From Methylomonas koyamae (GTDB taxonomy: Bacteria; Pseudomonadota; Gammaproteobacteria; Methylococcales; Methylomonadaceae), in contig NZ_AP019777.1 of the NCBI RefSeq assembly GCF_019669905.1, positions 4,278,001 through 4,342,000 of the forward strand: a DNA stretch of 64,000 nucleotides, in the 5' to 3' direction. Positions 9,334 to 18,714 of the stretch are shown here, piece after piece (the stretch's first letter is position 1; every line of letters begins with the position of its first letter). A model generated the notes under the pieces. It worked only from the letters and a program-made list of their open reading frames with translations, had not been told where the DNA came from and did no database searches. A program made the position numbers and the translations under genes.

Positions 9334-10322
9334 TCGAGCGAACCCTAATTAAGCCTGAGCCAGCAACTCGCCCGATTTTATCGGTCGTAATCCATACCGA
9401 GGAAGAATTCGATTGGAACCGGCCCTACGATCGCAACGCCACCGGCGTCAGCCACATGCAATATATCGACCGCGCCCAAAGCGTGTTCGATAGCTTCGGC
9501 ATCGTGCCGAACTACGTGATCGACTATCCGATTGCATCGCAAGCCGAGGCCGTTGCTCCGTTGAAGGCTTACGCCGACAGCGGTAGGGCGCTGATCGGCG
9601 CTCACTTGCATCCTTGGGTTTCGCCGCCGTTCGACGAAGAAATCAATGCCCGCAACTCCTACCCGGGAAATTTGCCTGCGGAATTGGAGCGGGAAAAACT
9701 TCGGCTGCTGACCGAGCAAATCACGGCCTCGTTCGGTAGCCGGCCGCTGACTTATTTGGCCGGCCGTTACGGTTTCGGCCCCAACACGGCGGATATTTTG
9801 GAAGAGCTGGGTTACGAGGTCGATATCAGCGTGGCGGCGTCGATAGACTATAGCGGCGACGGCGGCCCGGATTATGCCAACGTCAGCAGCGATCCGTTCT
9901 GGTTCGGCCGCCAGCGGCGCCTGCTGGGCTTACCGGGCTCCGGCGGCTACGTCGGTTACTTGCGTAGCGGCGGCACGCCGCTTTACCGGCAACTGACCCA
10001 GCCATGGCTGCGCAAAATCCGCGTTTCCGGCGCCGTTGCGCGCTTACGGATGCTGGAAAGGATTCGGCTATCGCCCGAAGATTACAGCGAACCGGAAATG
10101 CGCCGCTTGACCGAATCGCTGCTGGACGACGGGATACGGATTTTTGTGTTCAGCTTCCATTCGCCGTCGGTGATGCCGGGCGGCACCCCCTACGTCAGAA
10201 ACCAAGCCGACCTGGAACGCTTCCTGGGCAAATGCCGGGATTACTTCGATTTTTTTATGGGCCAATTGGGCGGCACGGCAATGACACCGTTGCAGATCAA
10301 GGCCTGGCTGGAGCAGCGCTAA
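9330..10322 (+). CDS. WalW-type polysaccharide deacetylase family protein
   Basis: 330-residue NodB-like carbohydrate esterase-fold protein. Family marks are HTEEEFDW near residue 24 (first metal-binding acidic pair), the His pair in GAHLHPWVSPP, the AGRYGFGPNTA segment and FSFHSPSVMP near the C-terminus. No signal peptide is visible, so it may act in the cytoplasm on a nucleotide- or lipid-linked sugar. It ends the five-gene operon and overlaps the GNAT-like gene. Its stop is directly next to the convergent stop of the HIT gene. Together with the transferase it could exchange an N- or O-acyl group on a sugar; this is inference. Confidence 0.8.
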   Translation: MIERTLIKPEPATRPILSVVIHTEEEFDWNRPYDRNATGVSHMQYIDRAQSVFDSFGIVPNYVIDYPIASQAEAVAPLKAYADSGRALIGAHLHPWVSPPFDEEINARNSYPGNLPAELEREKLRLLTEQITASFGSRPLTYLAGRYGFGPNTADILEELGYEVDISVAASIDYSGDGGPDYANVSSDPFWFGRQRRLLGLPGSGGYVGYLRSGGTPLYRQLTQPWLRKIRVSGAVARLRMLERIRLSPEDYSEPEMRRLTESLLDDGIRIFVFSFHSPSVMPGGTPYVRNQADLERFLGKCRDYFDFFMGQLGGTAMTPLQIKAWLEQR

Positions 10323-10661
10323 CTAACCCGGCGGCCAGTGCATTTGCCGGCCGGCCAGCAGGTGCAGGTGCAGATGAAACACAGTCTGCCCGCCGTCGGC
10401 GTTGCAGTTCAGCACGGTGCGGTAGCCGTTATCGGCGTAACCGAGATCCTTGGCGATCTGTGCGGCGGTTTGCAGCAGACGTCCGCCCAGCCCGGCGTCG
10501 TCCAGTTCGTTCAATGTGGCAACGTGCCGCTTCGGAATCACCAACGCGTGCAGCGGCGCCTGCGGATGCAAATCGCGGAACGCCAGCACTTGATCGTCTT
10601 CGTAGACCACGTCCGGCTTGATTTCGCCGGCCGCCATTTTGCAAAACAAACAATCGCTCAT
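10323..10661 (-). CDS. hinT: HIT family nucleotide hydrolase (HinT-like)
   Basis: 112-residue histidine-triad protein that hydrolyses adenosine-5'-phosphoramidates and acyl-adenylates. The N-terminal zinc-type start CLFCKMAAGEIK and the triad HLHLHLL near the C-terminus are plain. Length is normal. It lies eight bases downstream of recR on the same strand and is convergent with the deacetylase gene, with no spacer between stops. Confidence 0.93.
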   Translation of the reverse strand: MSDCLFCKMAAGEIKPDVVYEDDQVLAFRDLHPQAPLHALVIPKRHVATLNELDDAGLGGRLLQTAAQIAKDLGYADNGYRTVLNCNADGGQTVFHLHLHLLAGRQMHWPPG

Positions 10662-10669
10662 AGTTGCTC

Positions 10670-11266
10670 CTAAAGTTCGCGCCGGCCGTTGAAGGCGTGC
10701 GCCAAAGTACCGCTGTCGATAAACTCCAGTTCGCCGCCCATCGGCACGCCGTGGGCGATGCGCGTGGCGCGAACGCCGAATTTGGCGGCGACGTCGGCAA
10801 TGAAGTGGGCGGTGGCTTGGCCTTCGACTGTCGAATTGGTCGCCAGAATGATTTCCTTGATTTGGCCGGAAGCCATACGCTGCTCCAGCAAATCGAAGCC
10901 GAGTTGGTCAGGGCCGATACCGTCCAGCGGCGACAGGCGGCCGTGCAACACGAAATATTTACCCTTGAAGGTCGTCGCTTGGTCCACCACCCAAACGTCG
11001 GCAGGGCTCTCGACCACGCACAAGGTTTCGGCATCGCGTAGCGGGTTGGCGCAAACCTCGCACAACTCGGCTTCGGTCAAGGTCCGGCATTCGCGGCAAT
11101 GGCCGATTTCGTTGACGGCCCGCTCCAGCATCTTGCCAAGCTGCAAACCGCCCTCGCGATTGCGCTGCAACAAATGAAAAGCCATGCGTTGCGCCGACTT
11201 GGGCCCGACACCCGGCAAACAGCACAGGCTTTGAATCAGCTCTTTCAGCAAGCCCTGGTTCTGCAT
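10670..11266 (-). CDS. recR: Recombination protein RecR
   Basis: RecFOR-pathway protein that helps load RecA at gaps. 198 residues: an N-terminal helix-hairpin-helix ([19 protein letters not shown]), a four-Cys zinc finger ([16 protein letters not shown]), a Toprim domain starting at [12 protein letters not shown] with [14 protein letters not shown], and the C-terminal Walker-B-like end. Third gene of the common dnaX-ebfC-recR order; three bases separate it from ebfC. Confidence 0.97.
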   Translation of the reverse strand: MQNQGLLKELIQSLCCLPGVGPKSAQRMAFHLLQRNREGGLQLGKMLERAVNEIGHCRECRTLTEAELCEVCANPLRDAETLCVVESPADVWVVDQATTFKGKYFVLHGRLSPLDGIGPDQLGFDLLEQRMASGQIKEIILATNSTVEGQATAHFIADVAAKFGVRATRIAHGVPMGGELEFIDSGTLAHAFNGRREL

Positions 11267-11269
11267 CGT

Positions 11270-11605
11270 TTAAAACGGCATTTGAAACCCGGGCGGAATC
11301 GGAATCCCGGCCGTGACGTCGGCCATTTTCTCTTTCTTCATCTTGCCAACCTTATGCACCGCGTCGTTGATCGCCGCCGCCACCAAATCTTCCAGCATGT
11401 CCTTATCGTCGCCGACCAGAGACGGATCTATGCTGACTTTACGCACTTCGCGCTTGCCGGTCATGACGATGGTCACCAAGCCGCCGCCGGACTCGCCCCG
11501 GACCTCCATGGCTTCCAATTCTTCCTGGGCTTTTTTCAAATTTTCCTGCATTTTTTGGGCTTGCTGCATGATGCCCGCGAGTGCGTTTTTCATTTCTGTC
11601 TCCAA
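11270..11605 (-). CDS. ebfC: Nucleoid-associated protein YbaB/EbfC
   Basis: 111-residue DNA-binding protein of the YbaB/EbfC family, which forms tweezer-shaped homodimers. Recognised by the charged helix [20 protein letters not shown] followed by [24 protein letters not shown]. It lies between dnaX (4-base gap) and recR, the standard order in gammaproteobacteria. Confidence 0.95.
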   Translation of the reverse strand: METEMKNALAGIMQQAQKMQENLKKAQEELEAMEVRGESGGGLVTIVMTGKREVRKVSIDPSLVGDDKDMLEDLVAAAINDAVHKVGKMKKEKMADVTAGIPIPPGFQMPF

Positions 11606-11609
11606 CCAT

Positions 11610-13229
11610 TCAATTCAGCGGTTCGATGCTGCCAGGCACAATTCTGGCTCCGAACGTTTCTTTTAAAGCCTGCACGTTAGGATCGGCGTTGATATTGTCC
11701 ACCGCCGCCTGCTGCCGGTCTTCCCGGGCTTTCTGCATTTCCAGCGCCGGCGTCATTTGTGCTGCCGCCTGCTGGGTAATGACCAATTTCAACGGCTTAC
11801 CGTAATAATGTTGCAAGGCCGTGCGCAGATTTTCCTCGGCCCGGCTGCCGACTTGGTGAAAGCCGGGATCCAGCAATAGCCGGCAACTGCTGTCGTCGAT
11901 ACTGTCCAGCACGCAATTATTGGCCAATTCGCGAGTACGGCCATTCAGATTCAAGGCCGCGATAATGTCTCGCCAGCGGCTTCCGGCATCGGCGGCGGCA
12001 ATCGGTTGCGCCACTGGGGCTACGGCCGGCTCGGCCACCGTTTCGGCAACCGGCGCGGTCCGCGCCGGGGGCTCGCCGGCTGGTGCCATATTCGGCGCGA
12101 CGGGAGTCCCAGCCGCAACAGCCTTTACCGGCATGCGGCCAGCCGACGCCGCCGGGCGAAAAGCCAGCATGCGCAATAACGTCATTTCGAAGCCGCTGCG
12201 CGGATCGGGCGCTAAAACCAAGTCGCGTTGGCCGGTCAAGCCAATCTGATAATACAGCTGCACGTCCTCCGGCGTTAACCGCTGCGCCAGCTCGTCCAGC
12301 AACTGCTTGTCGAATTCGTGGTCGACGAAACCCGGCACCTGCTGCAATACGGCTACCCGATGCAATACCCGCAATATCTGCTGCAGGATCTCGGCGAAAT
12401 CCGGCGTCAGTTGCGCCACATCGGCGATCTTTGCCAAGACCTGGCGGGCATCGCCGGCCGCCAAGGCCAACAAAATATCGTCGACCGGTTGCTGGGCGAC
12501 CGCGCCGAGCATGCCCAGCACCGCGTCGCCGGTTACCGTGCCGCTGCCGTAGACGATCGCCTGATCCAGCAAGCTCAAGCCGTCGCGCAAACTGCCGTCG
12601 GCCGCTCGCGCCAACATTTTCAAGGCCTGAGACTCGAATGCGATATTTTCCTCGCCGAGGATGAATTGCATCTGCCGGTCGATTTGCTCGGGAGTCAGCC
12701 GTTTCAGATTGAATTGCAGACAACGCGATAGCACGGTAACCGGGATCTTGTGCGGATCGGTAGTCGCCAGCAAAAACTTGACGTGGGGCGGCGGCTCTTC
12801 CAGCGTTTTCAGCAGCGCATTGAAGCTGTGACCTGACAGCATGTGCACTTCGTCGATCAGATAAACCTTGTAGCGGCCCTGGTTCGGCGCGTATTGGGCG
12901 TTATCCAGCAGATCGCGGGTATCTTCGACTTTGGTGCGGGAGGCGGCATCGACTTCGATCAAGTCCATAAATCGGCCTTGTTCGAACGCCTGGCACACAG
13001 CACAAGTGCCGCAGGGATTGAAGTTTTGCAGATTTTCGCAGTTGATAGCCTTGGCCAATATCCTGGCGACCGTGGTTTTGCCGACGCCGCGGGTACCGGT
13101 AAACAAATAGGCGTGGTGCAAGCGTTCGTGCTGCAGAGCGTGGATCAAAGACTGGCTGACATGCTCCTGTCCGACGAGCTGAGAGAAGTTGCTGGGACGC
13201 CATTTTCTGGCAAGAACCTGATAAGCCAT
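11610..13229 (-). CDS. dnaX: DNA polymerase III subunits tau/gamma
   Basis: Clamp-loader ATPase and replisome organiser. From the ATG the product has 539 residues; a TTG two codons upstream is in frame. The AAA+ domain is complete: Walker [13 protein letters not shown], the four-Cys zinc module ([16 protein letters not shown]), Walker B-like [10 protein letters not shown] and SRC sensor TVLSRCLQF. Residues about 370-430 are an Ala/Pro/Val-rich linker, followed by the C-terminal tau part. It is shorter than the 643-residue E. coli tau. I did not find an obvious A-AAA-AAG slippery heptamer, so separate gamma production is unproven. The ffs RNA gene lies just upstream on the same strand. Confidence 0.95.
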   Translation of the reverse strand: MAYQVLARKWRPSNFSQLVGQEHVSQSLIHALQHERLHHAYLFTGTRGVGKTTVARILAKAINCENLQNFNPCGTCAVCQAFEQGRFMDLIEVDAASRTKVEDTRDLLDNAQYAPNQGRYKVYLIDEVHMLSGHSFNALLKTLEEPPPHVKFLLATTDPHKIPVTVLSRCLQFNLKRLTPEQIDRQMQFILGEENIAFESQALKMLARAADGSLRDGLSLLDQAIVYGSGTVTGDAVLGMLGAVAQQPVDDILLALAAGDARQVLAKIADVAQLTPDFAEILQQILRVLHRVAVLQQVPGFVDHEFDKQLLDELAQRLTPEDVQLYYQIGLTGQRDLVLAPDPRSGFEMTLLRMLAFRPAASAGRMPVKAVAAGTPVAPNMAPAGEPPARTAPVAETVAEPAVAPVAQPIAAADAGSRWRDIIAALNLNGRTRELANNCVLDSIDDSSCRLLLDPGFHQVGSRAEENLRTALQHYYGKPLKLVITQQAAAQMTPALEMQKAREDRQQAAVDNINADPNVQALKETFGARIVPGSIEPLN

Positions 13230-13257
13230 TAGCAACGGAAGCGGCAGGAGATTGGGC

Positions 13258-13367
13258 GGCTACTGCGCCAGCCGCATCCCGGCACACGAATCCGCTGCTA
13301 CCGTTGCTTCCTTCCGGACCTGGCGGGGTTTACAGCGTATCGTTGCGAGAGGACCGACACAGTAACC
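13258..13367 (-). ncRNA. ffs: 4.5S signal recognition particle RNA (small bacterial type)
   Basis: Minus-strand RNA of about 110 nt. It contains the universally conserved SRP apical loop CAGGTCCGGAAGGAAGCA and the pairing CTCTCGCAACG region, closely parallel to E. coli ffs. The termini GGTTACTG and CAGTAGCC pair perfectly over eight bases, which I used to set the ends. It binds Ffh for co-translational targeting of membrane proteins. Position immediately upstream of dnaX is a familiar arrangement in gammaproteobacteria. Confidence 0.95.
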
Positions 13368-13456
13368 ATAAAACATCAGCGACTGGCTGAAGAGCTGGCT
13401 ATTATCCTTAAATCGCTGCCGTTAGGCAAGCGACCCGCAAAAAATAAACTCCGTCC

Positions 13457-14431
13457 TTAGCGAAAGCCGCCAATATTCAACGCTGTGGCGATGCTGTGAC
13501 CGAATGCGACCCCGAAACGGCCGACCAAGCGATCGATCAAGCGCTCGTGCGGCGTGAAATTGACCGTTTCCTCGGTGCCGAATTGCTCGCGCACCACCGA
13601 ATCGATGCTGCCGAAGCCATCGGCCAAACCCAATTGGACGCCTTCCTGTCCGGACCAGATCAAGCCGGAGAACATTTCCGGGGTCTCTTTCAACCGCTCG
13701 CCGCGTCCGGCTCTGACCGCCTCGATGAATTGCTGATGGACCTGGTTCAACAAAGACTGCATGTGCTTGCTCTCGCGCTCGTTCACCGGCGAGAACGGAT
13801 CGAGCATGGCTTTATGCTCGCCCGCGGTCAGTAAGCGCCGCTCCACACCCAGTTTTTCCAGCACATTGCTGAAGCCGAAACCGTTCATGACGACACCGAT
13901 CGAGCCGACCAGACTGGCTTGGTTGACGTAAATCTTGTCGCTGGCCGAAGCGATGTAGTAGCCGCCCGAGGCACAAATATCGCCGACGACCGAGTAAATC
14001 GGCAACTGCGGGTGCACGGCTTTCAAGCGCCGGATTTCGTCATAGACGTAGGCCGATTGCACGGCGCTGCCGCCCGGCGAATTGATATTCAGGATGATGC
14101 CTTTGGTATTTTTATCCTTGGCCGCATCGCGCAGGCCTTCGATAATGGTATCGGCCGCCGCGCCTTCGCCCTCGGCGATCTGGCCCAACACATCGACGAT
14201 GGCTACGTGTTGCGCCGACCCGGTCTCGACCTCCTGCTTCAGCTGAGGATACAAAGCCACGCCCAGCGCTACCGACAAATACGCGAAAGTCAGTAATTTG
14301 AAGAAGATGCCCCAACGCCGCGCAGCCTTTTGCTCGGCAATCGCCGCGAACGCCAATTTCTCGAGCACCTCCTTTTCCCAACCGGGCGCGTCCTGGTTCG
14401 AATGATCGGGATGCTGTTGATTCGTATCCAC
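13457..14431 (-). CDS. sppA: S49 family signal peptide peptidase (SppA-like, single domain)
   Basis: Inner-membrane serine protease that cleaves leftover signal peptides. 324 residues with one membrane anchor (about 40-62, WGIFFKLLTFAYLSVALGVA) and one ClpP/crotonase-like S49 domain. Motifs: NINSPGGSAVQSAYVYDEI (Lys/Gly-rich substrate region) and CASGGYYIASASDKIY with the nucleophile Ser, then GSIGVVM. It is the short 36-kDa type rather than the 67-kDa E. coli SppA. It is nine bases downstream of the HAD phosphatase gene on the same strand, in an rluC-HAD-sppA operon. Confidence 0.92.
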   Translation of the reverse strand: MDTNQQHPDHSNQDAPGWEKEVLEKLAFAAIAEQKAARRWGIFFKLLTFAYLSVALGVALYPQLKQEVETGSAQHVAIVDVLGQIAEGEGAAADTIIEGLRDAAKDKNTKGIILNINSPGGSAVQSAYVYDEIRRLKAVHPQLPIYSVVGDICASGGYYIASASDKIYVNQASLVGSIGVVMNGFGFSNVLEKLGVERRLLTAGEHKAMLDPFSPVNERESKHMQSLLNQVHQQFIEAVRAGRGERLKETPEMFSGLIWSGQEGVQLGLADGFGSIDSVVREQFGTEETVNFTPHERLIDRLVGRFGVAFGHSIATALNIGGFR

Positions 14432-14440
14432 CGTAACCTC

Positions 14441-15088
14441 CTAAAGTAATTCGAGCAAATCCGTCGGATAATCCAGACAAAGCAACGGCTTGTATTGCTG
14501 CAGCGTCTCGCGGGAATGGGCGCCGCAGGTGACGCCGGCCGCAGCGACTCTGGCATTGGCCGCCATTTGCATGTCGTGCGCGGAGTCGCCGACCAGCAAG
14601 GCCCGCTGTCTGTCGATGCCCAGTTCGGCCAGAATTTCGGCCACCATCAACGGGTCGGGCTTCGATGCGGTCTGGTCCGAACTGCGCGTGGTACAAAACA
14701 AATCGGCTACGCCGGTACCGCGTATCGCCTGATCCAGACCGGCGCGTTTCTTGCCGGTAGCCACCGCCAGCCTGAAGCCTTCGCCCCGCAGCCGTTCGAG
14801 CATGGCCGTAACCCCCGGAAACAAATCGGTCGGACCGATCTGTTTGGAGAAAAAAGCCTTGCCGTAAACCTCGGCCAAACGTTGCCGAGTTTCGGTATCG
14901 ACGCCGGGAAACAATTGCCGGGTGGCGTTATCGATACTCAAACCGATAATATCCTTGACTGCAGCCGCCGACGGTATGTCGCACGCACACTCCGCCGCCG
15001 CCTGTTGAATGCAGTGGACGATCCAGTCCACCGAATCCATCAGCGTGCCGTCCCAATCGAAAATGATTAAGTCAAAGCGGTTTTTCAT
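14441..15088 (-). CDS. HAD-IA family phosphatase (phosphoglycolate phosphatase-like)
   Basis: 215-residue haloacid-dehalogenase hydrolase. Motif I FDWDGTLMDS, motif II ATGKKRAGL with the Lys-containing motif near SKPDPLM, and motif III GDSAHDMQMA are present, with a helical cap between. Overlaps rluC by 17 bases and precedes sppA. This rluC-HAD-sppA order is common in gammaproteobacteria. The substrate is not fixed by sequence; phosphoglycolate or a nucleotide monophosphate are the usual options. Confidence 0.88.
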   Translation of the reverse strand: MKNRFDLIIFDWDGTLMDSVDWIVHCIQQAAAECACDIPSAAAVKDIIGLSIDNATRQLFPGVDTETRQRLAEVYGKAFFSKQIGPTDLFPGVTAMLERLRGEGFRLAVATGKKRAGLDQAIRGTGVADLFCTTRSSDQTASKPDPLMVAEILAELGIDRQRALLVGDSAHDMQMAANARVAAAGVTCGAHSRETLQQYKPLLCLDYPTDLLELL

Positions 15089-16031
15089 GATCGATCAATT
15101 GTTGCAAATCGGCCGGCAACGGCGCCACGAAGTGCAGCGGCTCACCGGTCAGCGGATGGGCAAACTGTAATTGTTCGGCGTGCAAGAATAGCCGCTTGTA
15201 CCCGCGTTTTTTAAACATCTTGTTGGTCTCGCCGTCGCCGTAGCGGTCGTCCGCGACTATCGGATGCCCGAGCCAAGCCGCATGCACCCGGATCTGGTGG
15301 GTCCGGCCGGTCTTCGGCGCCGCATGCACCAGAGTCGCATCCTGATATTGCTTTAGCCGCGTGAACAGGGTTTCCGCAGCCTTGCCGGCCTGACTGACTA
15401 CCACCATGCGTTCGCCGCCCTGGGCGACGTTCTTCAGCAACGGCACGTCCACCACCTGCTTTTTGCGCTGGAACTGTCCGGCCAACAAAGCCAAATAGGT
15501 CTTCTGAATGCCGTCGCCGCGAAAAAGTTCATGCAATACCTTCAATACCGAGCGTTTCTTGGCAATCAGCAAACAACCGGAAGTATCTTTGTCCAGCCGA
15601 TGCACCAGCTCCAGAAACTTCTGTTGCGGCCGGATTTGCCGCAACCCCTCGATCACGCCGGAACTGACGCCGCTACCGCCGTGCACGGCAAATCCGGCCG
15701 GCTTGTTCAATACAATGAATCCGTCGTCTTCGTAGAGAATGTGGTTTTCCAAACTGAACTTCAAGGTGGGCTGAACGATGGCCTCGTCTTTTTTTTCGGA
15801 AACCCTGACCGGCGGGATGCGCACGATATCGCCGAGTTGCAGCTTGTAACTGACGTCGATACGGCCTTTGTTGACCCGAACCTCACCCTTCCTGACCATG
15901 CGGTAAATTCGAGTTTTCGGTACGCCTTTGAGATAACTGATCAGAAAATTATCGAGCCTTTGTTCGCTGTTCGCCTCGGTAATTTCCAGCCATTGCACTT
16001 GCGGAGTAGTCTGGTCTGCTGCGGTATTCAT
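15072..16031 (-). CDS. rluC: 23S rRNA pseudouridine synthase RluC
   Basis: Makes pseudouridines at 23S rRNA positions 955, 2504 and 2580. 319 residues: an S4 RNA-binding domain (about 22-80, RLDNFLISYLKGVPKTRIYRM) and an RluA-type catalytic domain with the active Asp in VHRLDKDTSGCLL. GRTHQIRVHAA is also intact. It is divergent from rne, sharing a roughly 420-base upstream region with it, as in E. coli where rluC and rne are neighbours. Confidence 0.95.
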   Translation of the reverse strand: MNTAADQTTPQVQWLEITEANSEQRLDNFLISYLKGVPKTRIYRMVRKGEVRVNKGRIDVSYKLQLGDIVRIPPVRVSEKKDEAIVQPTLKFSLENHILYEDDGFIVLNKPAGFAVHGGSGVSSGVIEGLRQIRPQQKFLELVHRLDKDTSGCLLIAKKRSVLKVLHELFRGDGIQKTYLALLAGQFQRKKQVVDVPLLKNVAQGGERMVVVSQAGKAAETLFTRLKQYQDATLVHAAPKTGRTHQIRVHAAWLGHPIVADDRYGDGETNKMFKKRGYKRLFLHAEQLQFAHPLTGEPLHFVAPLPADLQQLIDHEKPL

Positions 16032-16450
16032 GCGCGAAATGATAACAACATATCCGTAAGCTATGTTTAAAATTGCTGGCCCGAATAAACATTGCTATAT
16101 TAGGCTGGTTTATCTTTGGATAGACTTTGACTATAAAAATTTAAAACCATGGTTTTAGCGCTGTTTCGCCGCGCCAAGCTTATAAAGAATTTTTTCGGGT
16201 TTTGTCGCTCAACCCATGATGAGCGAGCTGCATCCTTTGCGTAGAGTTCGGTAAAACAGACCTCCCACTTTTCAAGCGCCCCGCTCGGCATTGCCGATAC
16301 CCACTGCGACAATAACTACAAGACCTTGCAGTTTTCAGTCAGTCCGGCCGCTCAACTAAAAGTCATATTGGGAAACATGCCGCCTTTATCCGCGACAACC
16401 AAACCTGTTCAAGCTCTAGGTAGGATACACAGAACAATAAGGATAATTAA
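16032..16450. promoter_or_regulatory. rluC-rne divergent region and probable rne leader
   Basis: 419 bases without a convincing gene, lower in G+C than its flanks. It holds a perfect 16-base palindrome TAAAACCATGGTTTTA (16142-16157) and an imperfect hairpin GGGTT/AACCC (16197-16215). The E. coli rne 5' leader is long and mediates autoregulation, so a structured leader is expected here. AAGGA nine bases before the rne ATG is the likely ribosome-binding site. Confidence 0.5.
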
Positions 16451-18658
16451 ATGAAAAGAATGCTTATCAACGCCACGCAGCCCGAAGAGCTGCGGGTGGC
16501 ATTGGTAGATGGCCAGAAACTTTACGATTTCGACATCGAAGTTCCATCGAAAGAACAAAAAAAATCCAATATTTATAAAGGCATCATCACCCGGGTAGAA
16601 CCCAGCCTCGAAGCGGCCTTCGTCAACTACGGCGCCGAAAAACACGGATTCCTGCCGTTCAAGGAAATCGCCCCGGAATACCGCACCGGCGACGGCCAGG
16701 AAGGTAAACCATCCAGCAAAAGCAATATCCGCGAAGGCCAGGAAATTGTCGTTCAAATCGAAAAAGAAGAACGCGGCAACAAAGGCGCGGCGCTAACAAC
16801 CTACATCAGTCTGGCCGGCACCTATCTGGTGCTGATGCCAAACAACCCCAAAGCCGGCGGCATTTCCCGGCGTATCGAAGGCGACAACCGCAGCGAATTG
16901 CGCGAAACCATGGCCGCCCTGGAAATTCCGGACAGCATGGGCTTGATCATCCGCACCGCCGGCTCCGACAAAAACGTCGAAGAGCTGCAGTGGGACTTGA
17001 ACTACCTGCTGCAACTGTGGGAAGCCATCGACCGCTCTAGCACCGAGCAAACCGCACCGTTCCTGATTTTCCAGGAAAGCAACGTCATCATCCGCGCACT
17101 GCGCGATCACTTGCGCGGCGACATCGACGAAATCCTGATTGACCAGGAAGGCGCCTTCAAACTGGTGCATAACTTCCTGAAACAGGTGATGCCGCATAAT
17201 TTGCACAAGGCCAAACTGTATCAGGACAGCGTGCCGCTGTTCAGCCGCTACCAGATCGAAACCCAGATCGAGATGGCGTATAAGCGCGAAGTGTCGCTGC
17301 CGTCCGGCGGCTCCATCGTCATCGACCACACCGAGGCCCTGACATCAATAGACATTAACTCGGCCCGCGCCACCAAGGGCAGCGACATCGAGGAAACCGC
17401 ACTGAACACCAACCTGGAAGCGGCCGACGAAATCGCCCGCCAACTGCGTTTACGCGACTTGGGCGGCTTATTCGTCATCGACTTCATCGACATGATGTCG
17501 AACAAAAACCAGCGCGAAGTGGAAAACCGCTTACGCGATGCGTTAAAAATCGACCGCGCTCGTATCCAGACCGGCCGCATCTCCCGCTTCGGCTTGATGG
17601 AAATGTCGCGCCAACGCTTGCGGCCGTCTTTGGGCGATTCGACCCAATTGACCTGCCCGCGCTGCAAAGGCCAAGGCACCATCCGTAACGTCGAATCGGT
17701 CACGCTGGCCGTGCTGCGCTTGATCGAAGAAGAAGCGATGAAAAAAGGCACCGAGCGCGTCATCGCCCACCTGCCAATCGATTGCGCCACCTTCCTGCTC
17801 AACGAAAAACGCGCGGCGATTCAGGAAATCGAATCCAGGCTGCAAGTCGGCATTATCGTGCTGCCGAGCAAACACCTGGAAACGCCGGCTTACGACATCG
17901 AGCGGATCAAAGCCATCGGCGACAGCGAAGAAAAAGCCAGCCATTTGCAAATCAAAGAAGAAGACATCACGGTGCCGGAATTCGCCAAACAACTGGGTCC
18001 GAAAACCGAAAAAGCCGCGATCAAGGAATTTCTGCCGGATTCGCCGGCACCGGTACAGAGCAAAAAGACTTCGGCCAGTCTGATACAGCGCTTCTGGCAA
18101 CGCCTGATCGGCGCCGGCAAGACCGTTGAAACCGACGAAGTCGGCGAAAAAAGCGGCGAAGACAAAACCAAACCGGGCCGCAATAATCGCCGCGACCGTG
18201 GCGAGCTCGGTGAACGTGGCGCCGGCCGCAACAACAACCGCCGCAGCGGTAACCGCCGTCCGGCGAACCAGCCACCCGCAGCGGCTGGCCAGGAAACCGC
18301 ACCCAACCTGAACGACGACGCCAAACCGGTAGCGGCAAGCTCCGAACTCGAATCCGGAGCCGATAACGCTGCGAAAAGGGCCCCAGGCGCGGCGCCGGAC
18401 CGGGAACGCAGCCGCCGCAGCCGTAGCCGCCGCCGCGGCCCGCGCAACGGTGCCGAGAAACGCGGCGAACCGAACCTGAACGGAACGGACGGCGAAGCGC
18501 CGCAAGCCAGCGAATATATCCCGCCGGCCGCCGTCGACAGCGGAGAAGGCCACAATCAGCCGCGCTCGTATAACCGCGAGTTTGCCGAGCGGAATCAACG
18601 CCCGGCCGAGGACAGCCGGCAAGACCACGAACCCGTCAGAACCGCCGCCGAAGAATAA
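16451..18658 (+). CDS. rne: Ribonuclease E
   Basis: Endoribonuclease that starts mRNA decay and processes rRNA and tRNA. 735 residues. The N-terminal catalytic half has an S1 domain (about 38-125, [22 protein letters not shown]), the Mg-binding [18 protein letters not shown] segment and the zinc link CPRCKGQG. From about residue 535 the protein becomes Arg/Asn/Pro/Gly-rich ([32 protein letters not shown]), a disordered RNA-binding and scaffold tail. It is shorter than the 1061-residue E. coli enzyme, so a reduced degradosome scaffold is likely. Confidence 0.96.
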   Translation: MKRMLINATQPEELRVALVDGQKLYDFDIEVPSKEQKKSNIYKGIITRVEPSLEAAFVNYGAEKHGFLPFKEIAPEYRTGDGQEGKPSSKSNIREGQEIVVQIEKEERGNKGAALTTYISLAGTYLVLMPNNPKAGGISRRIEGDNRSELRETMAALEIPDSMGLIIRTAGSDKNVEELQWDLNYLLQLWEAIDRSSTEQTAPFLIFQESNVIIRALRDHLRGDIDEILIDQEGAFKLVHNFLKQVMPHNLHKAKLYQDSVPLFSRYQIETQIEMAYKREVSLPSGGSIVIDHTEALTSIDINSARATKGSDIEETALNTNLEAADEIARQLRLRDLGGLFVIDFIDMMSNKNQREVENRLRDALKIDRARIQTGRISRFGLMEMSRQRLRPSLGDSTQLTCPRCKGQGTIRNVESVTLAVLRLIEEEAMKKGTERVIAHLPIDCATFLLNEKRAAIQEIESRLQVGIIVLPSKHLETPAYDIERIKAIGDSEEKASHLQIKEEDITVPEFAKQLGPKTEKAAIKEFLPDSPAPVQSKKTSASLIQRFWQRLIGAGKTVETDEVGEKSGEDKTKPGRNNRRDRGELGERGAGRNNNRRSGNRRPANQPPAAAGQETAPNLNDDAKPVAASSELESGADNAAKRAPGAAPDRERSRRSRSRRRGPRNGAEKRGEPNLNGTDGEAPQASEYIPPAAVDSGEGHNQPRSYNREFAERNQRPAEDSRQDHEPVRTAAEE

Positions 18659-18670
18659 ACGGCGGCAACC

Positions 18671-18694
18671 GGGCGCCGTCTCGGCACGGCGCCC
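18671..18694. terminator. Hairpin between convergent rne and aguB
   Basis: Perfect nine-base stem GGGCGCCGT/ACGGCGCCC with a six-base loop, placed between the stops of two convergent genes. There is no T-tract, so it may be a Rho-assisted or 3'-end-protecting structure rather than a classical terminator. Confidence 0.55.
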
Positions 18695-18714
18695 GCCTCA
18701 TCTCTACTGCGCGC

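Noticed and set aside
16100..16312. 70-codon frame in the rluC-rne gap
   Set aside because: No ribosome-binding site, unusual composition, and it overlaps the palindrome and likely rne leader.
17543..18628. 361-codon open frame antisense to rne
   Set aside because: Shadow of the Arg/Gly-rich coding sequence of RNase E; no recognisable domain.
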